NCBI GenBank assembly: GCA_002897995.1
Contig: BDTT01000112.1
Coordinates: forward strand, 1 to 52,500
Direction: 5' to 3'
DNA from: a bacterium BMS3Bbin10
GTDB lineage: Bacteria > Pseudomonadota > Alphaproteobacteria > Rhizobiales > Methyloligellaceae
Length of the DNA: 52,500 nucleotides
The first letter of the stretch is position 1, and each line of letters opens with the position of its first letter. A program made the position numbers and the translations under genes. Below, piece after piece: positions 46,077-52,500 of this stretch. The notes beneath the pieces are model-generated. The model was not told the origin of the DNA. It worked only from the letters and a program-made list of their open reading frames with translations, and searched no databases.

Positions 46077-46679
46077 ATGGCCAACGGGACAAGAAAGCCG
46101 ATGAGGCAAGGACAACAGAACCGCCGCGGGCGCGGACGTGGCCGCAAGGTGCAGAATCCGCTGGGACGCAATCTCGAATCCAACGGTCCGGATGTTAAGA
46201 TCCGCGGCAACGCCGCGCATATCGCGGAAAAATACGCCACCCTCGCGCGTGACGCTCTTTCTTCGGGCGATATGGTGGCCGGCGAAAGCTATTTGCAGCA
46301 TGCCGAGCATTACAACCGCATCATTTTGGCCAATCAGGCCCAGCAGGCCGCACCGCTTGACGAGAATATGAACGGTGCGGGCGCCGGGCGTGGACGCAAC
46401 AGCGGGCCGGGTGAGGATCCGAAAGGCAAACAGCCGGAAGTCGCCGCCGAAGGACCGGAAGTCGCCGCCGAAGGAAACGGGGCCGATGCCTCAACTCAGA
46501 GTGACCCAGCTCAAGGAGCATCAGGCCGGAACGCCGACATTGAGAAGCCGGCCAAGCGTGCCGCGAAGGGCGGCAACGGCGCGGACGATGCCGGCGGGGC
46601 CGAGAGCGCCGCCGAGTCCGGGAAGGAAGAAACATCCGATGGCGGCGGCGAAGAAACGCCGGACGAAGCCACGACCTGA
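46077..46679 (+). CDS. DUF4167 domain-containing protein
   Basis: A 200-residue, strongly basic-then-acidic protein. The N-terminal DUF4167 domain (about 1-85) reads MRQGQQNRRGRGRGRKVQNPLGRNLESNGPDVKIRGNAAHIAEKYATLARDALSSGDMVAGESYLQHAEHYNRIIL, conserved across alphaproteobacteria. The RG-rich start suggests RNA binding. The C-terminal 110 residues are disordered, rich in Ala, Gly, Glu and Asp, with PEVAAEG repeated twice. The start at 46077 (MANGTRKPMRQ) is chosen over a longer open frame. It lies between prmC and clpB as in rhizobia, with a MOSC gene inserted on the other strand. Function unknown. Confidence 0.9.
   Translation: MANGTRKPMRQGQQNRRGRGRGRKVQNPLGRNLESNGPDVKIRGNAAHIAEKYATLARDALSSGDMVAGESYLQHAEHYNRIILANQAQQAAPLDENMNGAGAGRGRNSGPGEDPKGKQPEVAAEGPEVAAEGNGADASTQSDPAQGASGRNADIEKPAKRAAKGGNGADDAGGAESAAESGKEETSDGGGEETPDEATT
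46434..46475 (+). repeat. Perfect 21-base tandem duplication in the DUF4167 gene
   Basis: Units 46434-46454 and 46455-46475 are identical and each encodes PEVAAEG in the disordered tail. A unit of 21 keeps the frame, so copy number could vary between strains without loss of the protein. Confidence 0.9.
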
Positions 46680-46720
46680 GGCAGGCATTCTTCAGCTTTT
46701 GCATTGCGGACCGGCTTTGA

Positions 46721-46748
46721 CCGGTTTGCCGCGAAACCGGAGCGGGTG
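46721..46748. repeat. Hairpin and shared motif between DUF4167 and MOSC genes
   Basis: CCGGTTT (46721-46727) and AAACCGG (46734-46740) form a seven-base stem with a six-base loop. The following bases continue the GAAACCGGAGCGGGTG motif that also occurs at 37891-37906. It lies between convergent genes and could end both transcripts. Confidence 0.55.
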
Positions 46749-46760
46749 ACCCGGTACTGT

Positions 46761-47546
46761 TTATGAAACACCCTCGGCCTGTGCGTTGACGCGATCGCCG
46801 ACAGCAATTCTTCCCCCCTGCACGACCGAGGCGTAGATGCCGAAATCCTGATGCCCGTAGGCACGCGTCAGCGTGGCCGGAATCGCCATATCGCGCGCGC
46901 CGGTTTGCGGGTCGACATTGGTCGCTTCACAGCGGCTGGTGCGGGCGAAGACGCCGAGGCGCGCCTCGCCAATGCCGATTTCCTGGTCAATCCAGTCAAA
47001 CTCGACCCAGGGGCGTTCCGTCTCGATATAGACATTGGCGCGAAAGCGCAGCGGGTCGACCGGTTTGCCGAGCGCGCGTTCAAGTTCGCGCACGCTCGCC
47101 AGATTGACGATGTGCAGGCATTTGCTGGCCACGTCGGAGAAACTGTGTCCCGGCGCCTGAACGATATGCGGCGCGCCGCGCAATTCCCGCTCCATGTATC
47201 CGGCCATGAATTGCTCGATCAGCTGGCGGCCGATCGGCGTGTCGAGCGCACCCTTGACCACGCGGCGCCCTCCCCTGAGCACGGTGAGCGTGGTGTCGCT
47301 TTCGTCGAATTCTATATCGAGCGCGGCGAGACGTTCATCGCGCATCAGCATCAGGAAGTGAATCTTGGGCAGGTGCCGCGGGTTCGCGGGGTCGAACCCG
47401 CCGCGGCCGTTCTCGATCGCCCAGGCTCTGTCGAAGGGGATGGTTTCGCCCGCCGCAAGGGTGGTTTGGGAAATCTCCTGCGGCCCCAGTCCCTTCACGG
47501 GATAGCGGTAAAGCGCGGAAATGACGGTGTCGCCGGAGCTGATCAT
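46761..47546 (-). CDS. MOSC domain-containing protein
   Basis: MOSC proteins bind molybdenum cofactor sulfurase-type chemistry; the mARC group reduces N-hydroxylated compounds. The 261 residues have the N-terminal MOSC beta-barrel (VISALYRYPVKGLGPQEISQTTLAAGETIPFDRAWAI) and the MOSC domain (about 110-255; RFRANVYIETERPWVEFDWIDQEIGIGEARLGVFARTSRCEATNVDPQTGARD) with the conserved Cys in TSRCEATNVDP that contacts molybdenum in mARC. Usual length is 240-290. It is alone on the reverse strand, divergent from clpB. Mo-cofactor use is inferred from the family only. Confidence 0.92.
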   Translation of the reverse strand: MISSGDTVISALYRYPVKGLGPQEISQTTLAAGETIPFDRAWAIENGRGGFDPANPRHLPKIHFLMLMRDERLAALDIEFDESDTTLTVLRGGRRVVKGALDTPIGRQLIEQFMAGYMERELRGAPHIVQAPGHSFSDVASKCLHIVNLASVRELERALGKPVDPLRFRANVYIETERPWVEFDWIDQEIGIGEARLGVFARTSRCEATNVDPQTGARDMAIPATLTRAYGHQDFGIYASVVQGGRIAVGDRVNAQAEGVS

Positions 47547-47592
47547 TCATCTGGCCTTGAGGGGACGGGTTCTGACCTTGGGGTTATGCCCC

Positions 47593-47621
47593 TTTTTGTT
47601 GCGCTGCGGCAATACTATATA
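47593..47621 (+). promoter_or_regulatory. Weak candidate promoter for clpB
   Basis: TTTTTG (47593-47598), 17 bases, TATATA (47616-47621) lie about 160 bases before clpB. The -10 region ACTATAT partly resembles the RpoH-type box of alphaproteobacteria, but no CTTG is at the matching distance. clpB is a heat-shock gene in general, so an RpoH promoter is expected somewhere in this gap. Confidence 0.25.
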
Positions 47622-47778
47622 AGGAGGGGAACTCCAGGAGGCGGGTTCTTGAGGCTTTTTGCGAGCCGAAACTTGAAGAGATAGCGTGTTGCTGGCGTAC
47701 AGCAGCATAGCCCAGGAAACGGGCGCGGTTCCGCGCTGAAACTCAGGCGGTCGCCGCGTGCCAGATAGGGGTTGAGAA

Positions 47779-50376
47779 ATGGAGTTCGAAAAGTATACCG
47801 AGCGCGCCCGCGGTTTTGTTCAGACGGCGCAAAGCCTGGCCCTGCGCGAGGGACATCAGCAATTCACGCCCGAACATCTCCTCAAAGTCCTGCTGGACGA
47901 CGAAGACGGCCTGGCGGCCGGACTGATTTCGCGCGCCGGCGGCGATCCGGGCCGGGCCCTGTCCGAGACCGAAACGGCGCTCGCCAAAATAGCCAAGGTT
48001 TCGGGCGGCGGCGGGCAGCTTTATCTGACGCCCGCGATCGCGCGGGTCTTTGAAACCGCTCAGAAAGCGGCGCAAAAGGCGGGAGACAGTTTCGTCACGG
48101 CGGAGCGGCTGCTGCTCGCGCTCAGCGTCGAGAAGGAGACCGAAGCGGCGAAGATTCTGAAAAATGCCGGGATCACGCCAAACTCCCTCAACGACGCCAT
48201 CAATGAATTGCGCAAGGGGCGGACCGCCGACAGCGCATCGGCCGAACAGGCCTATGACGCGCTGAAGCGCTATACGCGCGATCTGACCGAGGCCGCCCGC
48301 GACGGCAAGCTCGATCCGGTCATTGGCCGCGACGAGGAAATCCGGCGCACCATCCAGGTGCTCTCGCGCCGGACCAAAAACAATCCGGTCCTGATTGGCG
48401 AGCCTGGCGTCGGCAAGACGGCCATCGCCGAAGGCCTGGCCTTGCGCATCGTCAATGGCGACGTGCCGGAAAGCCTCAAAGACAAGCAGTTGCTGGCGCT
48501 CGACATGGGCGCGCTGATCGCCGGCGCGAAATATCGCGGCGAGTTCGAGGAGCGGCTCAAGGCCGTGCTGACCGAGGTGCAGGCCAGCGACGGCAATATA
48601 ATTCTGTTCATCGACGAGATGCATACCATCGTCGGCGCCGGCGCGGCGGAGGGGTCCATGGATGCCTCCAACCTGCTCAAGCCCGCTTTGGCGCGCGGCG
48701 AGCTGCATTGCGTGGGCGCGACAACGCTCGATGAATACCGGAAATATGTGGAAAAGGATGCGGCGCTGGCGCGGCGCTTCCAGTCCGTATTCGTAGATGA
48801 ACCCAGTGTCGAGGACACGGTCTCGATCCTGCGCGGTCTGAAAGAGAAATACGAGCTGCATCACGGCGTCCGCATCACCGACAATGCGCTGGTCTCCGCG
48901 GCGACGCTGTCGAACCGCTATATCACCGACCGCTTTCTCCCCGACAAGGCCATCGATTTGATGGACGAGGCGGCAAGCCGTCTGCGCATGCAGGTGGATT
49001 CAAAACCCGAAGAACTCGATGAACTCGACCGGCGCATCATTCAGCTCAAGATCGAACGCGAGGCGCTGAAACGGGAAGACGACGCGGCGTCGAAATCGCG
49101 GCTGGAGGCGCTGGAAAAAGAGCTGGCCGACCTGGAAGAGCAGTCGGATACGATGACCGCGCGCTGGCGCGAGGAGAAGGAAAAGCTCTCCGCGGCGCAG
49201 ACCATAAAGGAACAGCTGGAAGCGGCGCGGCTGGAGCTGGAACAGGCGCAGCGCTCCGGCGATCTGGCGCGCGCGGGCGAGCTGTCATACGGCCTCATCC
49301 CGGACCTTGAGAAGAAACTCAGCCAATGCGAAGACGAAGAGCTGGGCGATGGCGCCATGGTCGAGGAGGCCGTGACCAGCGACCACATCGCGCATATCGT
49401 TTCGCGCTGGACCGGTATCCCCGTCGACAAGATGCTCGAAGGCGAGCGCGACAAACTGCTGCGTATGGAAGACGCGCTGGCCAAACGGGTGATCGGGCAG
49501 GAGGAAGCGGTCAAATCCGTCTCCGCCGCCGTCCGGCGCGCGCGCGCCGGATTGCAGGATCCCAACCGGCCCATCGGCTCATTCATGTTCCTCGGTCCCA
49601 CGGGCGTCGGCAAAACCGAGCTCACCAAGGCGCTCGCCAATTTCCTGTTCGACGACGAGCATGCAATGGTTCGCCTCGACATGTCGGAATATATGGAGAA
49701 GCACTCCGTCGCCCGGCTGATCGGCGCGCCTCCGGGCTATGTGGGCTATGAGGAGGGCGGCGCATTGACCGAAGCCATCCGCCGCAGGCCCTATCAGGTC
49801 ATTCTGTTCGATGAGATCGAGAAGGCGCATCCGGACGTGTTCAATGTGCTTCTTCAGGTGCTCGACGACGGGCGCCTGACGGACGGCCAGGGCCGCACGG
49901 TCGACTTCCGCAACGCGCTCATCATCATGACGTCGAACATCGGTTCGGAAATCCTGGTCAATCAGGAAGAGGGTGAAGAGTCCAGTGCGGTACGCGATGC
50001 GGTGATGGAACTGGTGCGGGCGCATTTCCGGCCCGAATTCCTGAACCGGCTCGATGAGATCATCCTGTTCCATCGTCTCAAGCGCGAGCAGATGGCGGCC
50101 ATCGTCGACATCCAGATCGCGCGGTTGCAGAAGCTGCTCGACGACCGCAAAATCACATTGAAGCTGGATGACGCGGCGCGCGAATGGCTTGCCGGAAAGG
50201 GCTATGATCCGGCCTATGGCGCACGGCCCCTGAAGCGGGTGATTCAGAAGAGCTTGCAGGACCCGCTCGCCGAGCTCACCCTAGAAGGCGCCATCAAGGA
50301 TGGCGATGTGATCAAGGTGTCGGCCAAGGAGGACGGCCTGGTGATCAATGGCACCGCGGTGGCAAAGGCGGCGTAA
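47779..50376 (+). CDS. clpB: ATP-dependent chaperone ClpB
   Basis: Hsp100 disaggregase that works with DnaK to rescue aggregated proteins. The 865 residues show the full layout: N-terminal Clp-N domain ([21 protein letters not shown]), AAA-1 with Walker A GEPGVGKT (about 208) and [14 protein letters not shown], the long coiled-coil middle domain (about 405-525) that distinguishes ClpB from ClpA and ClpC, AAA-2 with [10 protein letters not shown] (about 607) and [15 protein letters not shown], and the sensor-2 C-terminus [15 protein letters not shown]. No ClpP-binding IGF/L loop was noticed, as expected. A strong hairpin follows the stop. Confidence 0.98.
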   Translation: MEFEKYTERARGFVQTAQSLALREGHQQFTPEHLLKVLLDDEDGLAAGLISRAGGDPGRALSETETALAKIAKVSGGGGQLYLTPAIARVFETAQKAAQKAGDSFVTAERLLLALSVEKETEAAKILKNAGITPNSLNDAINELRKGRTADSASAEQAYDALKRYTRDLTEAARDGKLDPVIGRDEEIRRTIQVLSRRTKNNPVLIGEPGVGKTAIAEGLALRIVNGDVPESLKDKQLLALDMGALIAGAKYRGEFEERLKAVLTEVQASDGNIILFIDEMHTIVGAGAAEGSMDASNLLKPALARGELHCVGATTLDEYRKYVEKDAALARRFQSVFVDEPSVEDTVSILRGLKEKYELHHGVRITDNALVSAATLSNRYITDRFLPDKAIDLMDEAASRLRMQVDSKPEELDELDRRIIQLKIEREALKREDDAASKSRLEALEKELADLEEQSDTMTARWREEKEKLSAAQTIKEQLEAARLELEQAQRSGDLARAGELSYGLIPDLEKKLSQCEDEELGDGAMVEEAVTSDHIAHIVSRWTGIPVDKMLEGERDKLLRMEDALAKRVIGQEEAVKSVSAAVRRARAGLQDPNRPIGSFMFLGPTGVGKTELTKALANFLFDDEHAMVRLDMSEYMEKHSVARLIGAPPGYVGYEEGGALTEAIRRRPYQVILFDEIEKAHPDVFNVLLQVLDDGRLTDGQGRTVDFRNALIIMTSNIGSEILVNQEEGEESSAVRDAVMELVRAHFRPEFLNRLDEIILFHRLKREQMAAIVDIQIARLQKLLDDRKITLKLDDAAREWLAGKGYDPAYGARPLKRVIQKSLQDPLAELTLEGAIKDGDVIKVSAKEDGLVINGTAVAKAA

Positions 50377-50382
50377 GGACCT

Positions 50383-50406
50383 GGGGCTCCCCATTGCGGG
50401 AGCCCC
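50383..50406 (+). terminator. Hairpin after clpB
   Basis: GGGGCTCCC (50383-50391) and GGGAGCCCC (50398-50406) form a perfect nine-base stem with a six-base loop, starting seven bases after the clpB stop. The following ATTAAA lacks a long U run, so it may slow or protect the 3' end as much as terminate. Confidence 0.7.
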
Positions 50407-50456
50407 ATTAAACCGGCGATGCCCGTCACACTGGCAGGACATGTGAATACCCGCTC

Positions 50457-50822
50457 ATGATGACTTATGACGAGTATAATGAGTTCTGCGCCGCGCAGCC
50501 CGCCGCGACCCATGTGGTGCAGTGGGGCGGCGCCCATGTCTGGAAGGTCGGGGGCAAGGTTTTCGCCATCGGCGGATGGTCGGATAGCGACGCTCCATTC
50601 GTCACCTTCAAATGTTCCGAGATCGCATTTGAAATGCTCAAAGAGCAGCCCGGCCTGCGTCCCGCGCCCTATTTGGCGGCGCGCGGGGGAAAGTGGATTC
50701 AGATGCATGACGAGCCCGGTCTGAGCAATGAGGATTTGCAGGCCTATATCGCGGCATCGCACACGCTGGTGGTGCGGAAACTAACGAAGAAGCTGCGCGC
50801 CGAACTCGGCCTTGGGGACTAA
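50457..50822 (+). CDS. MmcQ/YjbR family protein
   Basis: A 121-residue protein of the CyaY-like-fold MmcQ/YjbR family, suggested to bind DNA but not well studied. It matches in MTYDEYNEFCAAQPAATHVVQWGGAHVWKVGGKVFAIGGW, VTFKCSEIAFEMLKEQPGLRPAPYLAARGGKWIQMHDEPGLSNEDLQAYIAASHTLVVRKLTKK. Two ATGs stand in a row at 50457 and 50460; either may be used. It follows clpB after a terminator-like hairpin, so it may have its own promoter. Confidence 0.88.
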   Translation: MMTYDEYNEFCAAQPAATHVVQWGGAHVWKVGGKVFAIGGWSDSDAPFVTFKCSEIAFEMLKEQPGLRPAPYLAARGGKWIQMHDEPGLSNEDLQAYIAASHTLVVRKLTKKLRAELGLGD

Positions 50823-50854
50823 TACGAGGGGTCGTTAGCATTGACCGATCCGCA

Positions 50855-50974
50855 CATCCTTCGAGACGGCGCTGACGCGCCTCCTCAGGATGAGGTTTTG
50901 TGACAGAAAAACGAATACAACACCTCATGGCTCGGAGCGCCCGTAAGGGCGCGTCTCGAAGCATCGGCTATGAG
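50855..50974. repeat. Composite palindromic repeat between mmcQ and the M23 gene
   Basis: Two palindromic parts. The first (50855-50895) begins CATCCTTCGAGACGG and ends TCAGGATGAGG. The second (50923-50974) begins CCTCATGGCTCGG, has the inner stem GCGCCC-GTAA-GGGCGC, then GTCTCGAAGCAT and closes with ATGAG. The words CATCCTTCGAGAC, CTCAGGATGAGG and GTCTCGAA are typical of a dispersed repeat family I remember from several alphaproteobacteria. No gene is supported in the 445 bases from 50823 to 51267. Confidence 0.65.
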
Positions 50975-51207
50975 TCAGTATCAATGACCCTTGGTGTTAT
51001 TTCAGGCCATGCCCAAAAAAGAAAAGCGGGGCGCAATTCTCGGCGCGATCGGCCGGGGCATGGCCGGGGCAGGGCCGAATGACCGCCGCCCGGCGAGGTC
51101 CCGCCAATGGCGGGAACGGCCGTGAGCGGTAAAACAGCGATAAGATCAAAGCGCCAGGCTGGTTTCAATCGGGCCGGATGACGCTCCGGCGGGTAAAAAC
51201 CGGACAC

Positions 51208-51234
51208 AAAAAAACGCGCCTCTCGCGAGACGCG
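51208..51234 (-). terminator. Rho-independent terminator of the M23 peptidase gene
   Basis: On the reverse strand an eight-base stem (51227-51234 with 51215-51222, one G-U pair) is closed by a GCGA tetraloop and followed by seven T residues (51208-51214 read as A on the forward strand). It lies about 35 bases beyond the stop of the M23 gene. This is a textbook intrinsic terminator. Confidence 0.9.
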
Positions 51235-51267
51235 CTTTCCCCAAGGATTCCCTCATGCCCCAGGTGA

Positions 51268-52500
51268 TTAATTCTGTATGGCCGCCATGCGGGTGGTGAC
51301 GGGCGAGCGCTGCATCAGCGTGTCGATGCGGTTGCGCTCCTTGTAGAAGTTCGCGAGCATCTTGCCGGCCAGCTGGCGTCCGCGCGGCACGTGAATGGTC
51401 ATGGGATTGACCTTGCGGTTGTTCACCAGCACCTCGAAGTGCAAATGCGAACCCGTCGAGAGGCCGGTCGAGCCGACATAGCCGATAACCTGACCCAGCT
51501 GCACTTTCATGCCCGGGCGCAGGCCTTTCGCGAAGCCGGCCATGTGGCTGTAGGTCGACTGGTATCCATTGGCGTGGCGAATGCGGACGAAATTGCCTCT
51601 GCCGCCCTTGCGCCCCGCTTCTTCGATGGTGCCGTTGCCGGCGGCCAGGACGGGCGTGCCGCGCTTGGCCGCCCAGTCGTTGCCGGTGTGCATTTTCCTG
51701 TAGCCGAGGATCGGATGGCGGCGCATGCCGAAGGCGGAAGTAAACCGGGCGCCCTTCACCGGCTTGCGCATCAGGAACTTCTTCGCGCTGTTGCCGTCCT
51801 TGTCATAGAAATCGATTTCCCCGTCGGGCGTGCGGAAGCGGTAGAACTGGCGCTTGCCGCCACCGGACACCATTGCCGTGAACAGCACTTCGCCCATCGC
51901 CTTTTCCTGGCCGGTCTCGTCTTTTTCCAGACCGTAAAAGACCTCGAAAGCATCCCCGGCCTGGGTGGTGCGCTTGAAATCGGTGTCATATGAATGAATC
52001 CGCAGCAGCTTCATGATCTTGTCGCGTGATACGTCCTGGTCAAGCGCGGCTTGAAAGAAGCTCGTGTAAAGCGTTGCGCGCTGCGGCCGGTCGGCGCGCC
52101 GCGGGTTTTTCGCGCCCTTCAGTTCAATGGGATCGGTGCTGGAAACAAAATCACCGGTTTCATTCCGGACCACCGTCACGTCATGCCTGGCGCCTGTAAA
52201 CAGGGAAACCTTGACCGGCTCAAGCTGGGCGTTGTTCTTCGGCGCCGGCATCAGCGTGAAGCGGACCTCCTGGCCCTTTTTCATATTCTTCGGTTTGAAC
52301 ACCGGCGCCATCGCGTCGGCGATCGCCTTGGCCTGCCAGCGTTCCGCGCCGGCATCCGCGAGAATGCTCATCAAGGTGTCGCCGCGCCTGACCTTCACCG
52401 CTTTGGTCTCGCTGCCGTCAGCCACCTGGCCGACGCCCTCAAGCGTCTCGATGGTCTTGGAGACAATCGTGGTGTTGGGGGGGATGTCCTGCCTGACCTG
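51268..52500 (-). CDS. M23 family metallopeptidase (N-terminus beyond window)
   Basis: A peptidoglycan endopeptidase of the MepM/LytM kind. The frame stays open to the right edge, so the true start lies outside; at least 410 residues are visible. A LysM- or OapA-like part comes first (VKVRRGDTLMSILADAGAERWQAKAIADAM, FKPKNMKKGQEVRF). The C-terminal M23 domain holds RRHPILGYRKMHTGNDWAAKRGTPVLAAGNG with the H-x3-D zinc motif and STGLSTGSHLHFEVLVN with HLHFE, so it is probably active rather than a NlpD-type activator. Zinc ligands His, Asp and the H of HxH are all present. An intrinsic terminator follows. Confidence 0.93.
   Translation of the reverse strand, partial: QVRQDIPPNTTIVSKTIETLEGVGQVADGSETKAVKVRRGDTLMSILADAGAERWQAKAIADAMAPVFKPKNMKKGQEVRFTLMPAPKNNAQLEPVKVSLFTGARHDVTVVRNETGDFVSSTDPIELKGAKNPRRADRPQRATLYTSFFQAALDQDVSRDKIMKLLRIHSYDTDFKRTTQAGDAFEVFYGLEKDETGQEKAMGEVLFTAMVSGGGKRQFYRFRTPDGEIDFYDKDGNSAKKFLMRKPVKGARFTSAFGMRRHPILGYRKMHTGNDWAAKRGTPVLAAGNGTIEEAGRKGGRGNFVRIRHANGYQSTYSHMAGFAKGLRPGMKVQLGQVIGYVGSTGLSTGSHLHFEVLVNNRKVNPMTIHVPRGRQLAGKMLANFYKERNRIDTLMQRSPVTTRMAAIQN

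Noticed and set aside
50900-51082. 60-codon forward frame before the M23 gene
   Set aside because: It overlaps the composite palindromic repeat and its sequence is explained by that.

Overview
The window is a GC-rich chromosomal segment of an alphaproteobacterium. Gene order points to the Hyphomicrobiales (Rhizobiales) or a close relative: mutS divergent from a malic enzyme, argJ-mutT, comF-nitrilase-DUF1178-ubiG, and the run lysC-ptsP-HTH protein-prfA-prmC-DUF4167-clpB. An OlsB-type acyltransferase (ornithine lipids), BolA, and xerD with a tiny upstream membrane protein fit the same group. No rRNA, tRNA, CRISPR array, prophage or transposase gene was seen. Both edges cut a gene: mutS loses its C-terminal half at the left, and an M23 peptidase loses its N-terminus at the right.

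Left part (1-7300): mutS and maeB diverge. Two small uncharacterised genes and a D-2-hydroxyacid dehydrogenase follow. Then comes an AT-richer island with an Xre/MbcA-like antitoxin and RES-domain toxin, preceded by a small overlapping reading frame. Middle part (7300-20500): olsB, a hybrid histidine kinase, bolA, a GNAT acetyltransferase, a DUF937 protein, a ferric-reductase-like membrane protein paired with a cysteine-bearing membrane protein, the operon aroK-aroB-CorC, xerD, a BrnT/BrnA toxin-antitoxin module with a palindromic operator, and accA.

Right part (20500-52500): a YafK-like L,D-transpeptidase lipoprotein, a B12-binding radical SAM protein, an SLC13-type permease, a thioesterase with an acetyl-CoA hydrolase family protein, secA, a parvulin, argJ, mutT, a solitary Flp pilin, a BioC-like methyltransferase and comF. 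The conserved block from nitrilase to clpB follows (amino-acid entry, nitrogen PTS, translation termination, proteostasis), then an MmcQ/YjbR protein and the M23 peptidase.

The most striking non-gene signal is a set of short structured repeats at gene 3' ends, mainly between convergent genes. Two copies (7181-7307 and 20367-20492) are near identical and inverted; a third (28233-28337) has the same two-hairpin layout with different outer-stem sequence. They are bounded by CTAG or a close variant, and the terminal TAG serves as stop codon for several neighbours (RES toxin, OlsB, SecA). Smaller elements of similar design end the Flp pilin, DUF1178 and UbiG genes. Two other palindromic repeat types lie at 32428-32500 and 50855-50974. 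Otherwise the window is mostly ordinary core chromosome with two toxin-antitoxin insertions.
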